Positions 1 to 5,703 of a stretch of 7,551 nucleotides of DNA are shown here, one piece after another. Position 1 is the first letter of the stretch. Each line of letters opens with the position of its first letter. Below the pieces are notes generated by a model that did not search any database, was not told the origin of the DNA, and worked only from the letters and a program-made list of their open reading frames with translations. Source of the DNA: Methylacidiphilum caldifontis (GTDB lineage: Bacteria > Verrucomicrobiota > Verrucomicrobiia > Methylacidiphilales > CAMAQI01); contig CAMAQI010000113.1 of the NCBI GenBank assembly GCA_945860255.1, positions 1-7,551 of the forward strand. The letters run 5' to 3'. A program made the position numbers and the translations under genes.

Positions 1-386
1 GTTTCCCAAAAACTTTCGCATTCAAACTCACCATTGAAGAAACAGATATTATATTATCTTCAAGGTCGCAAATTGCGACCTTGAAGCGCGGACAAAATAT
101 TAAATATCTTCCCTATGTCTTCACAGAACACGGAGCCCTCATGGCGGCGAACGTATTAAATAGCCCTCACGCAATTTCCATGAGCGTCAAGATTATCAAT
201 ACTTTCATCGAGCTCCGAAAAATGACCCTTTCCGTCAAGGATCTTGAAATCAAAGTCAAACATCTTGAAAAACAATTCCACTCCCACGACAAAAACTTCA
301 AGCTCGTCTTTGATGCCATTCGAGAATTGATGAATCCCCCTTTTAAAGAGCCAAAAAAGAAGATTGGATTTCACCCCAACTCCTAG
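1..386 (+). CDS. ORF6N-domain DNA-binding protein, 3' part (5' end outside window)
   Basis: This reading frame is open from the left edge (first full codon at position 3) to a TAG at 384-386, so only the C-terminal part is visible. A TTG at 81 could be mistaken for a start, but the codons before it read FPKTFAFKLTIEE and SSRSQIATLKRG, which belong to the conserved ORF6N core; the true start lies outside the window. The core continues as KYLPYVFTEHGALMAANVL, followed by SPHAISMSVKII, a predicted coiled coil (about SVKDLEIKVKHLEKQF) and the usual tail LVFDAIRELMNPP. ORF6N proteins are phage- and mobile-element-associated relatives of KilA-N/antirepressor proteins and are thought to bind DNA; cellular copies have no settled role. 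The gene converges on tonB and overlaps it by 4 bp. The family call is from memory of the conserved motif string and is fairly secure; the function is not known. Confidence 0.85.
   Translation, partial: FPKTFAFKLTIEETDIILSSRSQIATLKRGQNIKYLPYVFTEHGALMAANVLNSPHAISMSVKIINTFIELRKMTLSVKDLEIKVKHLEKQFHSHDKNFKLVFDAIRELMNPPFKEPKKKIGFHPNS
61..83. repeat. Perfect 23-bp palindrome inside the ORF6N gene
   Basis: CAAGGTCGCAA (61-71) is the exact reverse complement of TTGCGACCTTG (73-83), with one base between. It encodes the conserved RSQIATL stretch, so it may be partly a by-product of coding constraint. An 11-bp perfect stem with a 1-bp centre is nevertheless a strong dyad and could be an operator or recognition site. 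Confidence 0.7.
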
Positions 387-1057
387 CTCTTCTCCAAATC
401 AAAACGGATCGGCACTTTCACCGATGACCTGACCGCAATCCCCCCGGCTTTGGCAGGCTGAAATCTCCAACGCCGAACCGCATCGAGAGCGGCACGGTCA
501 AGCACCGTATATCCACTGCTCGTTTCAATTTCCACCGACTCGACTCCTCCTCGATCGGAGATCTCGACAACTAATATCACTGTCCCCTCTTCCCCTCTTT
601 TTTTTGCCTCACTCGGATAGGCCGGCGGAGGATTCCTCAGATAATCGGCCTTGTTCGCCAAACGTGCTCCCCCAGATCCCGTCGCCAATGCAGTCGATGC
701 GACGGCACCCGTTGGGCTGCTCGATGGCGGCTTCGGCACAAAGGTTGAAACGGTCGGAGGCTGAATCTTCAGCGGTTGCTCAGGACGGTTTTCCTCTCTC
801 CATTTCGGAGTCACTTCAGGTACTGTAAAATCACTGACGATCGGCTCAATCTCCGGAACGGGTTCAGGCTCCAGCGCTCTCTCTGGCTCCGGCTCTGTCA
901 AACTCACTTCGACCTCCTGAATGATTGCCCCCGCCGCTCCGCTCTCTCCGGCATCAACCCCCCATTGCGATTCTTGAATCATCAAACAAGAGACCCCAAA
1001 AAAGAATCCCCCGTGGAGAATCAGTGATCCGATCAATGATCGTGAAAAGGAAGTCAT
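383..1057 (-). CDS. tonB: TonB energy-transducing protein
   Basis: This 224-aa protein has the three parts of TonB. An N-terminal uncleaved membrane anchor (about residues 8-28) carries S11 and H15, the SxxxH spacing of the functional Ser/His pair in the E. coli TonB helix. A Glu/Pro-rich periplasmic linker follows (about 53-115, with EPEPERALEPEPVPEIEP). The C-terminal TonB domain (about 139-222) contains PPPAYPSEAKKRGEEG, with the conserved Tyr-Pro at 147-148, and DAVRRWRFQPA. It would carry energy from ExbB/ExbD to the TonB box of the outer-membrane receptor. The ATG lies 3 bp after the exbD stop, and a GGAGAA in the end of exbD can serve as ribosome site, so the two are almost certainly co-transcribed. 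It is close in length to E. coli TonB (239 aa). The stop lies in a CTAG that also holds the stop of the convergent ORF6N gene. Confidence 0.93.
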   Translation of the reverse strand: MTSFSRSLIGSLILHGGFFFGVSCLMIQESQWGVDAGESGAAGAIIQEVEVSLTEPEPERALEPEPVPEIEPIVSDFTVPEVTPKWREENRPEQPLKIQPPTVSTFVPKPPSSSPTGAVASTALATGSGGARLANKADYLRNPPPAYPSEAKKRGEEGTVILVVEISDRGGVESVEIETSSGYTVLDRAALDAVRRWRFQPAKAGGIAVRSSVKVPIRFDLEKS

Positions 1058-1060
1058 ACC

Positions 1061-1474
1061 CTATTTCTTCTCCGTACGCATGTGCAGCTTCGTCAAACCG
1101 ACGGCTCTTGCCGCATCCAAAACCTCCACGACTTGACCATACGGCGCTTCATTATCGCCTTGAATGATCAATTTGGAATCCGCACTCACCTGTTTGAGTT
1201 CCTGCAAATGCAGTGTCAGCATCTCTTTCGAAATTTTTTCCTTGTTCCAAAAGAGTTCTCCCGTGGCCAATACCGAAAGCGTAACGGTATCACTCTTCGG
1301 CTCATGCGTCGTCACCGACTTTGCTCCCGGTAATTGAAGGTCCATCCCTTGATTTTGAATCATCGAGAGCGAGACCATCATATAGGTCGCCAAGAGGAAA
1401 AACATGATGTCGATAAACGGAATGATCTCCAACCGTGGTCGAGAGTGGGATCGGGGGGATGCTAGACGTGCCAT
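1061..1474 (-). CDS. exbD: ExbD/TolR biopolymer transport protein
   Basis: This 137-aa protein (E. coli ExbD is 141 aa) has a short cytoplasmic N-terminus rich in Arg, one membrane helix (about 17-40) and a periplasmic domain. The helix contains PFIDIMFFLLATYMMVS; D22 sits where the essential proton-carrying aspartate of ExbD/TolR (Asp25 in E. coli) is found. The periplasmic part ends with the usual KLIIQGDNEAPYGQVVEVLDAAR motif in which a Gly-Asp and a Tyr-Gly are conserved. With ExbB it forms the proton channel that powers TonB. The start is fixed at this ATG because an in-frame TAA lies seven codons upstream, inside the repeat between exbB and exbD. The ribosome site is weak (GGAA about 8 bases before the ATG). 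It is separated from exbB by an unusually long 187-bp gap filled by a repeat element, while tonB follows after 3 bp in the same frame. Confidence 0.93.
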   Translation of the reverse strand: MARLASPRSHSRPRLEIIPFIDIMFFLLATYMMVSLSMIQNQGMDLQLPGAKSVTTHEPKSDTVTLSVLATGELFWNKEKISKEMLTLHLQELKQVSADSKLIIQGDNEAPYGQVVEVLDAARAVGLTKLHMRTEKK

Positions 1475-1661
1475 AAAATAAATTCCGATTTAACCGCCAA
1501 GTAAAATCCAAAGGACGCCAAAAAGGAAAAGACAATTAAACCGCTTATCTTCACTTATTGACACTGATTTAAAATCAAAAGAATTTCTGGTTTTTGATCT
1601 GCGAAAATCAGCGAAGATCAGCGGTTTATTTGTCTTTTTTCTTGGCGGTTCCATTTTGCCT
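1475..1661. repeat. Composite nested inverted-repeat element A (exbB-exbD gap)
   Basis: The gap is almost entirely one large imperfect hairpin. The left side (about 1492-1580) runs AACCGCCAAG, GGACGCCAAAAAGG, AAAAGACAATTAAACCGC, then ATCTTCACTTATT. The right side (about 1591-1669) returns in inverted order as GATCAGCGGTTT, TTTGTCTTTTTTCTTGGCGG and TTTTGCCTTTACTTGA. The apex is about AAAGAATTTCTGG. At 1596-1624 there are three tandem 10-bp words (GATCTGCGAA, AATCAGCGAA, GATCAGCGG). The outermost right arm runs into the stop codon of exbB at 1662-1664. No open reading frame of its own is credible here. Confidence 0.8.
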
Positions 1662-2264
1662 TTACTTGACTTTTGCAACCAAGATTTCCATCCGGGTCAT
1701 CGCCGATTCAAGCTTACGGCGTTGATTTTCCAATCGGCTATTCAAAAAGTTAAACGGAACGATCGCTACGATCGCTACCACCAACCCAAAGGAAACAGTA
1801 ATCAGCGACTCCGCAATTCCCCCGGTAATCACTTTCTGTTGAGAGGCAAGATCCGCGGCTCCCACTAATCCAAAGGAATGCATCATGCCGTAAACCGTTC
1901 CGAGCAATCCGAGAAGAGGTCCGAGGGTCACCGCTGTATCTAAAATCACCAACCCACGATTATACCGTTCTAAATCGGCGCTCGCCGCCTCCATCATCGC
2001 ATCGGTCAACGAGGTATCACGATGAACCAATCCCTCCCGTAAAACGGTCGCCACACTATCCTCGGATCCCTCCGCCGCTTTTGCCGCCTCATCAAGACGA
2101 CCGTGCTCCGCCAAGCCCCAGATCTGTTGAACGAGCTTGGAATTCGACTTCCTCCTTTCCGCAATCAAAAAAAGAATCCGTTCAATCACCGACGCAAAGG
2201 TCAGGATCGAGCAGATCAAAATCGGCCACATCAACGGGCCTCCTTTTATAAACCATGTTAACAT
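1662..2264 (-). CDS. exbB: ExbB/TolQ/MotA-family proton channel protein
   Basis: This 200-aa inner-membrane protein (E. coli ExbB is 244 aa) has three membrane segments at about 12-33, 107-131 and 146-173. The first contains WPILICSIL and E28-R29. The second is GPLLGLLGTVYGMMHSF (115-131), with T123 at the position of the conserved E. coli Thr148. The third is GIAESLITVSFGL (149-161), with E152 at the position of Glu176. The residue five after that glutamate, normally the second Thr of a TT pair (Thr181 in E. coli), is Val157 here. ExbB assembles with ExbD to convert proton flow into TonB movement. The ATG has an ideal AAAGGAG site 6 bases upstream. The last codons and stop lie within the arm of repeat element A. 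The adjacent exbD and tonB make an ExbB role much more likely than TolQ or MotA. Confidence 0.93.
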   Translation of the reverse strand: MLTWFIKGGPLMWPILICSILTFASVIERILFLIAERRKSNSKLVQQIWGLAEHGRLDEAAKAAEGSEDSVATVLREGLVHRDTSLTDAMMEAASADLERYNRGLVILDTAVTLGPLLGLLGTVYGMMHSFGLVGAADLASQQKVITGGIAESLITVSFGLVVAIVAIVPFNFLNSRLENQRRKLESAMTRMEILVAKVK

Positions 2265-2270
2265 TTAATT

Positions 2271-2277
2271 CTCCTTT
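2271..2277 (-). promoter_or_regulatory. Ribosome binding site of exbB
   Basis: On the minus strand this reads AAAGGAG, 6 bases before the ATG at 2262-2264. It is one of only two full Shine-Dalgarno matches in the locus; the other belongs to the receptor gene. Confidence 0.8.
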
Positions 2278-2290
2278 GTGCCTTTAAACT

Positions 2291-2310
2291 ACAGGTTTCC
2301 TAATTCCTGT
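2291..2310. repeat. Small inverted repeat in the exbB leader
   Basis: ACAGG (2291-2295) and CCTGT (2306-2310) form a 5-bp stem with a 10-base loop, about 27 bases before the exbB start. It is short and may be chance; no flanking T-run is seen. Confidence 0.3.
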
Positions 2311-2361
2311 CTCTCGTTCACTTGCGATTTATTAATGCCCAATTGCAAAGACAAAGAGCAT

Positions 2362-2465
2362 TTTAACCGCCGAGGACGCCGAGAACCGCAAAGGAATTTA
2401 AATTCCCAAAAACAAGTCATCCGATTCTGATTTCTCTGCGCTCCTCTGCGACCTCTGCGGTTAAA
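2362..2465. repeat. Composite inverted-repeat element B (PepSY-exbB gap)
   Basis: The left arm starts TTTAACCGCCGAGGACG (2362 on) and the right arm ends ACCTCTGCGGTTAAA (to 2465). By eye, about 26 of 33 positions are complementary. Both arms are strings of roughly 10-bp words: ACCGCCGAGG, ACGCCGAGA, ACCGCAAAGG on the left, and TTTCTCTGCG, CTCCTCTGCG, ACCTCTGCGG (2431-2460) on the right. The word family (CGCNGAG) differs from the CGCCAAG words of the other elements, but the architecture is the same. The right arm ends 4 bp before the PepSY stop triplet. Confidence 0.75.
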
Positions 2466-2469
2466 CTTC

Positions 2470-3162
2470 TTATCTCTTTCGGAAATAAAGCCCCAGTCCC
2501 AGTAACGAGACGAGCAGGATTCCCGCCGTCCCGGTGATGAGGGTCCACTCTCTTGCGGTCTTGTTGGGGATAAACATGAACTTATGGATCAGACTGAAGA
2601 AGTCGGCCTCGAACTGACGTTGATTATCGGTGTGACGGGTCACTCCCTCGGTCTTCGTCGAGACATAAAGCCTCGTCCCGAGATCATCCCCGACTTCCAT
2701 CCGGTAAACGGGGAGTATTCGGAAGATCGCAATATACTCCCGATTAAACTTCGTCAGATATTCACTCTTCTTCACCGGCTTCCCGCCAAAAAATCGGGAG
2801 GCGATCTCCGCGGCATAGACCTCATCGAAATCAGGGAGGAATTCTCCCGTCTTCGCATCCACATAAACCGGAGTCGCTCGACTCTCGCGCCAAAAGACAA
2901 AGACCGTACGATCCTGAATCACCCGAAGATTCACCCCGACAATCGGCTTCTCATCAGCGGGAAGCGATTTCGCCGCTTGCTCCAACGGGAGAAGCTTTGA
3001 CTCCAGCGAGAGTGTCGCTCCGTGAGGAACCGGTCGCGGAGGTGGTTCTTGATTGTGCGCCATCCAGACGTGGAGGAGCCCACTCACGGAGGCCATGACC
3101 GCAAAGATCACAAAGACCAAGCCGAGTTTCCGATGCCACCAACGAAATGAGGTGAAATTCAT
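2470..3162 (-). CDS. PepSY-domain inner-membrane protein (PepSY-TM type), receptor-linked
   Basis: This 230-aa protein has an N-terminal membrane helix (about 13-35), a periplasmic PepSY-like domain (about 50-190) and a C-terminal helix (about 207-227) ending in Arg/Lys. The start WWHRKLGLVF, with H10, and H31 and H36 at the outer end of helix 1, plus H193 (SLIHKF) before helix 2, fit the His-bearing pattern of PepSY-TM proteins. In that group, larger four-helix members such as FoxB and PiuB are linked to siderophore or haem iron reduction. The TPVYVDAKTGEF stretch is the typical PepSY beta-hairpin. At 230 aa with two helices it is a short member. It lies just downstream of the receptor, a common pairing that suggests a role in reducing or releasing imported metal, but no enzyme activity can be read from sequence. 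The ATG has no good ribosome site; a repeat arm ends 8 bp upstream. Confidence 0.8.
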   Translation of the reverse strand: MNFTSFRWWHRKLGLVFVIFAVMASVSGLLHVWMAHNQEPPPRPVPHGATLSLESKLLPLEQAAKSLPADEKPIVGVNLRVIQDRTVFVFWRESRATPVYVDAKTGEFLPDFDEVYAAEIASRFFGGKPVKKSEYLTKFNREYIAIFRILPVYRMEVGDDLGTRLYVSTKTEGVTRHTDNQRQFEADFFSLIHKFMFIPNKTAREWTLITGTAGILLVSLLGLGLYFRKR

Positions 3163-3170
3163 AGGGATTT

Positions 3171-3336
3171 ACCGCCAAGGTAAAGACAAAGGCCATTAAG
3201 AATAAAAACATGGAAACCGCTGATTTTCGCAGATCAAAATCCAAAAATTCCTTTGGTTTTAAATCTGTGTCAATCTGCGTTCATCGGCGGTTCAAGTTTC
3301 AGCTCTTTGTTTGACTTTACCTTTCCTTGGCGGTTC
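3171..3336. repeat. Composite nested inverted-repeat element C (receptor-PepSY gap)
   Basis: The outer arms are ACCGCCAAGG + TAAAGACAAAG (3171-3191) and, inverted, GACTTTACC + TTTCCTTGGCGGTT (3313-3333). They match except for a 4-base insertion and single changes. The inner arms are AACCGCTGATTTTCGCAGAT (3215-3234) and, inverted, AATCTGCGTTCATCGGCGGTT (3272-3292). The right inner arm holds 10-bp words AATCTGTGTC, AATCTGCGTT, CATCGGCGG (3262-3290). The outer left arm ends 8 bp from the PepSY start codon, and the outer right arm ends about 18 bp from the receptor stop. Confidence 0.8.
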
Positions 3337-3351
3337 AATTTTCTTTCTTTT

Positions 3352-5481
3352 TTAGTATTTAAACTCCACGCCCGCATAGAACGCGCGACCGTCTCCAGGA
3401 TTAAACACCGCCGAATTGCTTCCTACGGATCCTGGACGCGCATCCGCAATCACTCCTGTGGTTGATGAATACTTTTCGTCGAAAAGATTCTTTGCCTCTA
3501 AATAAACCGAGAATCCCTTTTTACTTTTATACCCTGCACGCGCTCCCGTGAGAAAATAGGCTTCATTAAAGAGCGTATTTGCATGATCCACAGGGGCTTT
3601 CACAGGAATCCAATCGACGTTCGGCCCAATATAAAATCCGCAGGGATGTTCGTAGTTCAACTCAGCACGATAAACATGCTCGGGAAAACCACCGAACTGA
3701 TTTTTGCCATAGGTTGGATCGCTGGAGAAACCAAAATCGTTCCAGAGATAAGTCTGACGAATCGAGACCGAATCCTTCTCAGACTCTTTTTTAACTCCAT
3801 CCTCCCACAACCCTTCCCATACCTTCGTTTGAAGGGAGAGCTCGACCCCTTGATGATAACTCGCCGTCGAACTAATAGTCCCGAGTGAGTTTCCTCTTCC
3901 ATCATTCAATGCGAGATACTCGTCCTGAAGCCACGCATAGTAGTAGGCGAGATCCCACTGAAAACGATCCGCTTTGCCTCGGGTTCCGATTTCAACGGTA
4001 TCCGAAATCTGTTGATCCACCAATCGAACGCCACTGGTAGAACCGACACCCAACTCCGAAAAAGTCGGAGGCTCCGAGGAGCGCGAATAGTTCACAAACC
4101 CCACGATTTCCTTGGTGAAATCATAGAGAAATCCAATTTTAGGATTCCATGAAGTATACGCTTCGGAAGCGGACCGATTATTGGCCGCCGTCAGAATCGC
4201 ATTAGGATCTGTGGGAGGATGCGATTCAATATCACGAGTCGCTACCAAAAACTGGCTTCCTAAAACAATCGCAAAGCGATCTGTTAGGTAATGTTCATTC
4301 TCGATGAAGAGATCGTGATTCGTCGATGTTTGTGTCTGATCCAATGTTTTCCTTCGACGACTTCCAAACTGATTTTCGTACTGTGCCGCATTGGCGATTC
4401 CGAGCCCTTGATTAGTCCCGACAGTGAATCGATTTTCGCGACCGAAAAACTCCCCTGTATTTTCATACGCTAAACGAATCCCGACATCGTTTGTCTCTTG
4501 GTCAATGACCTGAAAAATCGGGTGATCCAAATCTTTCCACGCCCAATAAACACTACCATCAAAGCGTTGGTTTTGATCTTTCCACGTCACTTGATCCGCC
4601 AAACGAGCCAACTCAAAATCTCTCTTTTGATGACTTGAGACATTACTTGCATTCGCTGCCATCGGATTCGAGTAGAGCTGTCCTTTACTGAGCGAACCGG
4701 GGAGTTCTGATCGACTATTCACGTGAGTGACATAGAAGCGATTTTCCCAGTAATCATTTATTTTCCATCCCATATTCCCAACCACTTTCTGACTATTTTG
4801 CTGGGCATGCTCGCGGAATCCATCCTGACTGAGATGAGTCACCGAAATATAATAATCAAAAGGTCCTACAACACTTCCAGAGCTGATCTGTCCACGAGTC
4901 GTATCAAAGCTCCCATATTCCGCACGTGCTTGAAAAAGATCAGCAGTGTATCCGGTCTTCGATACAAAGTTGATCGCTCCTCCCAATGAGGAGGATCCAT
5001 AACGGAGAGCATTCGCTCCACGCCACACAGTGACATAATCGGTTGCCAAAGGCTCCACGGATTGCATATCAAACGATCCATCCGTGAGATTCACGGGAAT
5101 CCCATCCTGAAGGACGGTGATTCCTCGACCATGAAAGGTTCGTTGAACGCCTGAGCCCCGGATTGAAATCCGTGCCTCTTCCGCTCCAAAACGAGGAACC
5201 GCATAAACCCCGGCGCTGTTTTGAAAAACATCCTGCCATGTATTCACACGGCCCTTCTTGAGATCTTCTCCCAGAATCAGGTTCGTTCCTCCGGCCACTT
5301 TATTAAGTTGCTGGGCGGCGGTCTCCGATGAGGGGACGGTTAATGAGGGATCTTTTTTGTCGGTCACGACCACGGTTCCGAGGGTCGGTGCCTCTTCTTT
5401 TTTGACTGCGGATGGATTTGCCGCCTGTAGCCATGCAAATCCTGCGATGAGACTCATCGCCATGAAATAACTCTTCTTCAT
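3352..5481 (-). CDS. TonB-dependent outer-membrane receptor
   Basis: This 709-aa protein has a Sec signal peptide (residues 1 to about 21: MKKS, a hydrophobic core, then LQAA before NP). A TonB box-like TLGTVVVTD lies at 33-41. The plug domain (about 52-176) includes the family motifs ARISIRGSG, LQDGIPVN, VWRGANALRYGSSSLGGAINFVS. A roughly 530-residue beta-barrel ends in GRAFYAGVEFKY, a normal alternating terminal strand with an aromatic last residue. The motif order and wording resemble the FecA-like group (COG4772), but I cannot identify the ligand. It would import a scarce complex, most plausibly an iron chelate, haem or other metal compound, using energy from the ExbB-ExbD-TonB genes downstream. 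The start is secure: AAAGGAG lies 6 bases before the ATG. It is intact, with normal length. Long gaps filled with repeat elements flank it on both sides. Confidence 0.95.
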   Translation of the reverse strand: MKKSYFMAMSLIAGFAWLQAANPSAVKKEEAPTLGTVVVTDKKDPSLTVPSSETAAQQLNKVAGGTNLILGEDLKKGRVNTWQDVFQNSAGVYAVPRFGAEEARISIRGSGVQRTFHGRGITVLQDGIPVNLTDGSFDMQSVEPLATDYVTVWRGANALRYGSSSLGGAINFVSKTGYTADLFQARAEYGSFDTTRGQISSGSVVGPFDYYISVTHLSQDGFREHAQQNSQKVVGNMGWKINDYWENRFYVTHVNSRSELPGSLSKGQLYSNPMAANASNVSSHQKRDFELARLADQVTWKDQNQRFDGSVYWAWKDLDHPIFQVIDQETNDVGIRLAYENTGEFFGRENRFTVGTNQGLGIANAAQYENQFGSRRRKTLDQTQTSTNHDLFIENEHYLTDRFAIVLGSQFLVATRDIESHPPTDPNAILTAANNRSASEAYTSWNPKIGFLYDFTKEIVGFVNYSRSSEPPTFSELGVGSTSGVRLVDQQISDTVEIGTRGKADRFQWDLAYYYAWLQDEYLALNDGRGNSLGTISSTASYHQGVELSLQTKVWEGLWEDGVKKESEKDSVSIRQTYLWNDFGFSSDPTYGKNQFGGFPEHVYRAELNYEHPCGFYIGPNVDWIPVKAPVDHANTLFNEAYFLTGARAGYKSKKGFSVYLEAKNLFDEKYSSTTGVIADARPGSVGSNSAVFNPGDGRAFYAGVEFKY

Positions 5482-5487
5482 AAAAAA

Positions 5488-5494
5488 CTCCTTT
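5488..5494 (-). promoter_or_regulatory. Ribosome binding site of the receptor gene
   Basis: On the minus strand this reads AAAGGAG followed by six T and then ATG (5479-5481). It is a full consensus site in an A/T-only leader, predicting strong translation of the receptor. Confidence 0.85.
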
Positions 5495-5513
5495 GAATTA
5501 AAAAATAAAAACT

Positions 5514-5693
5514 AAAAAAAACTTGAACCGCCAAGAAAAGGCAAAGAACGCCAATGAAGAATAAGAAAATGCACCACGAATCTCCACTGATCGGCACTGA
5601 TCAAAACCAATAAAAACCATTCTTTATTTTATAAGTGAATATAAGTGAAGATCAGCGGTTTCCTTGGCGTTCTTTGCCTTTTCCTTGGCGGTT
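5514..5693 (-). terminator. Possible terminator/attenuator between the small Cys protein and the receptor
   Basis: In the minus-strand transcript, the outer arms of element D (5693-5664 and 5554-5526) can pair over about 29 bp. The stem is followed after 4 bases by eight U (5521-5514). This is the stem-plus-U-tract arrangement of an intrinsic terminator or attenuator, though the loop of about 109 bases is far longer than usual and contains a second hairpin. If active it would separate the small gene from the receptor or tune read-through. Confidence 0.3.
5526..5693. repeat. Composite nested inverted-repeat element D (best preserved)
   Basis: The outer left arm (5526-5554: AACCGCCAAG, AAAAGGCAAAG, AACGCCAA) pairs with the outer right arm (5664-5693) at all 29 positions, with one extra base on the right. 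Inside, two 10-bp words CACTGATCGG/CACTGATCAA (5585-5604) face ATAAGTGAAT, ATAAGTGAAG, ATCAGCGGTT (5631-5660), whose reverse complement restores CCGCTGATCTTCACTTAT. That inner motif recurs in element A (ACCGCTTATCTTCACTTAT), so A and D are related copies. The near-perfect outer arms suggest recent origin or active maintenance by selection or gene conversion. Confidence 0.85.
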
Positions 5694-5703
5694 AAACCAA
5701 GCC

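Noticed and set aside
81..386. A 101-aa protein starting at TTG 81.
   Set aside because: The frame is open to the left edge and the upstream codons encode conserved ORF6N sequence, so this is the tail of a longer gene.
1055..1063. exbD and tonB are in the same frame, separated only by TAG and one Gly codon, suggesting a read-through ExbD-TonB fusion.
   Set aside because: ExbD ends in the periplasm while TonB begins in the cytoplasm, so a fusion would have wrong topology. A normal start with a GGAGAA upstream is present, and tight spacing is common in operons.
1490..1678. A 62-aa open frame on the minus strand in the exbB-exbD gap.
   Set aside because: It is translated repeat element A overlapping the exbB end; Lys/Arg-rich low-complexity sequence with no sign of coding selection.
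2584..3000. A 138-aa open frame on the plus strand.
   Set aside because: It is antisense within the PepSY gene, with no domain features and no ribosome site of note.
1475..5693. Repeat elements considered as a CRISPR array.
   Set aside because: The repeated words are 8-10 bp, degenerate, contiguous and inverted; there are no 25-40 bp direct repeats with unique spacers and no cas genes.
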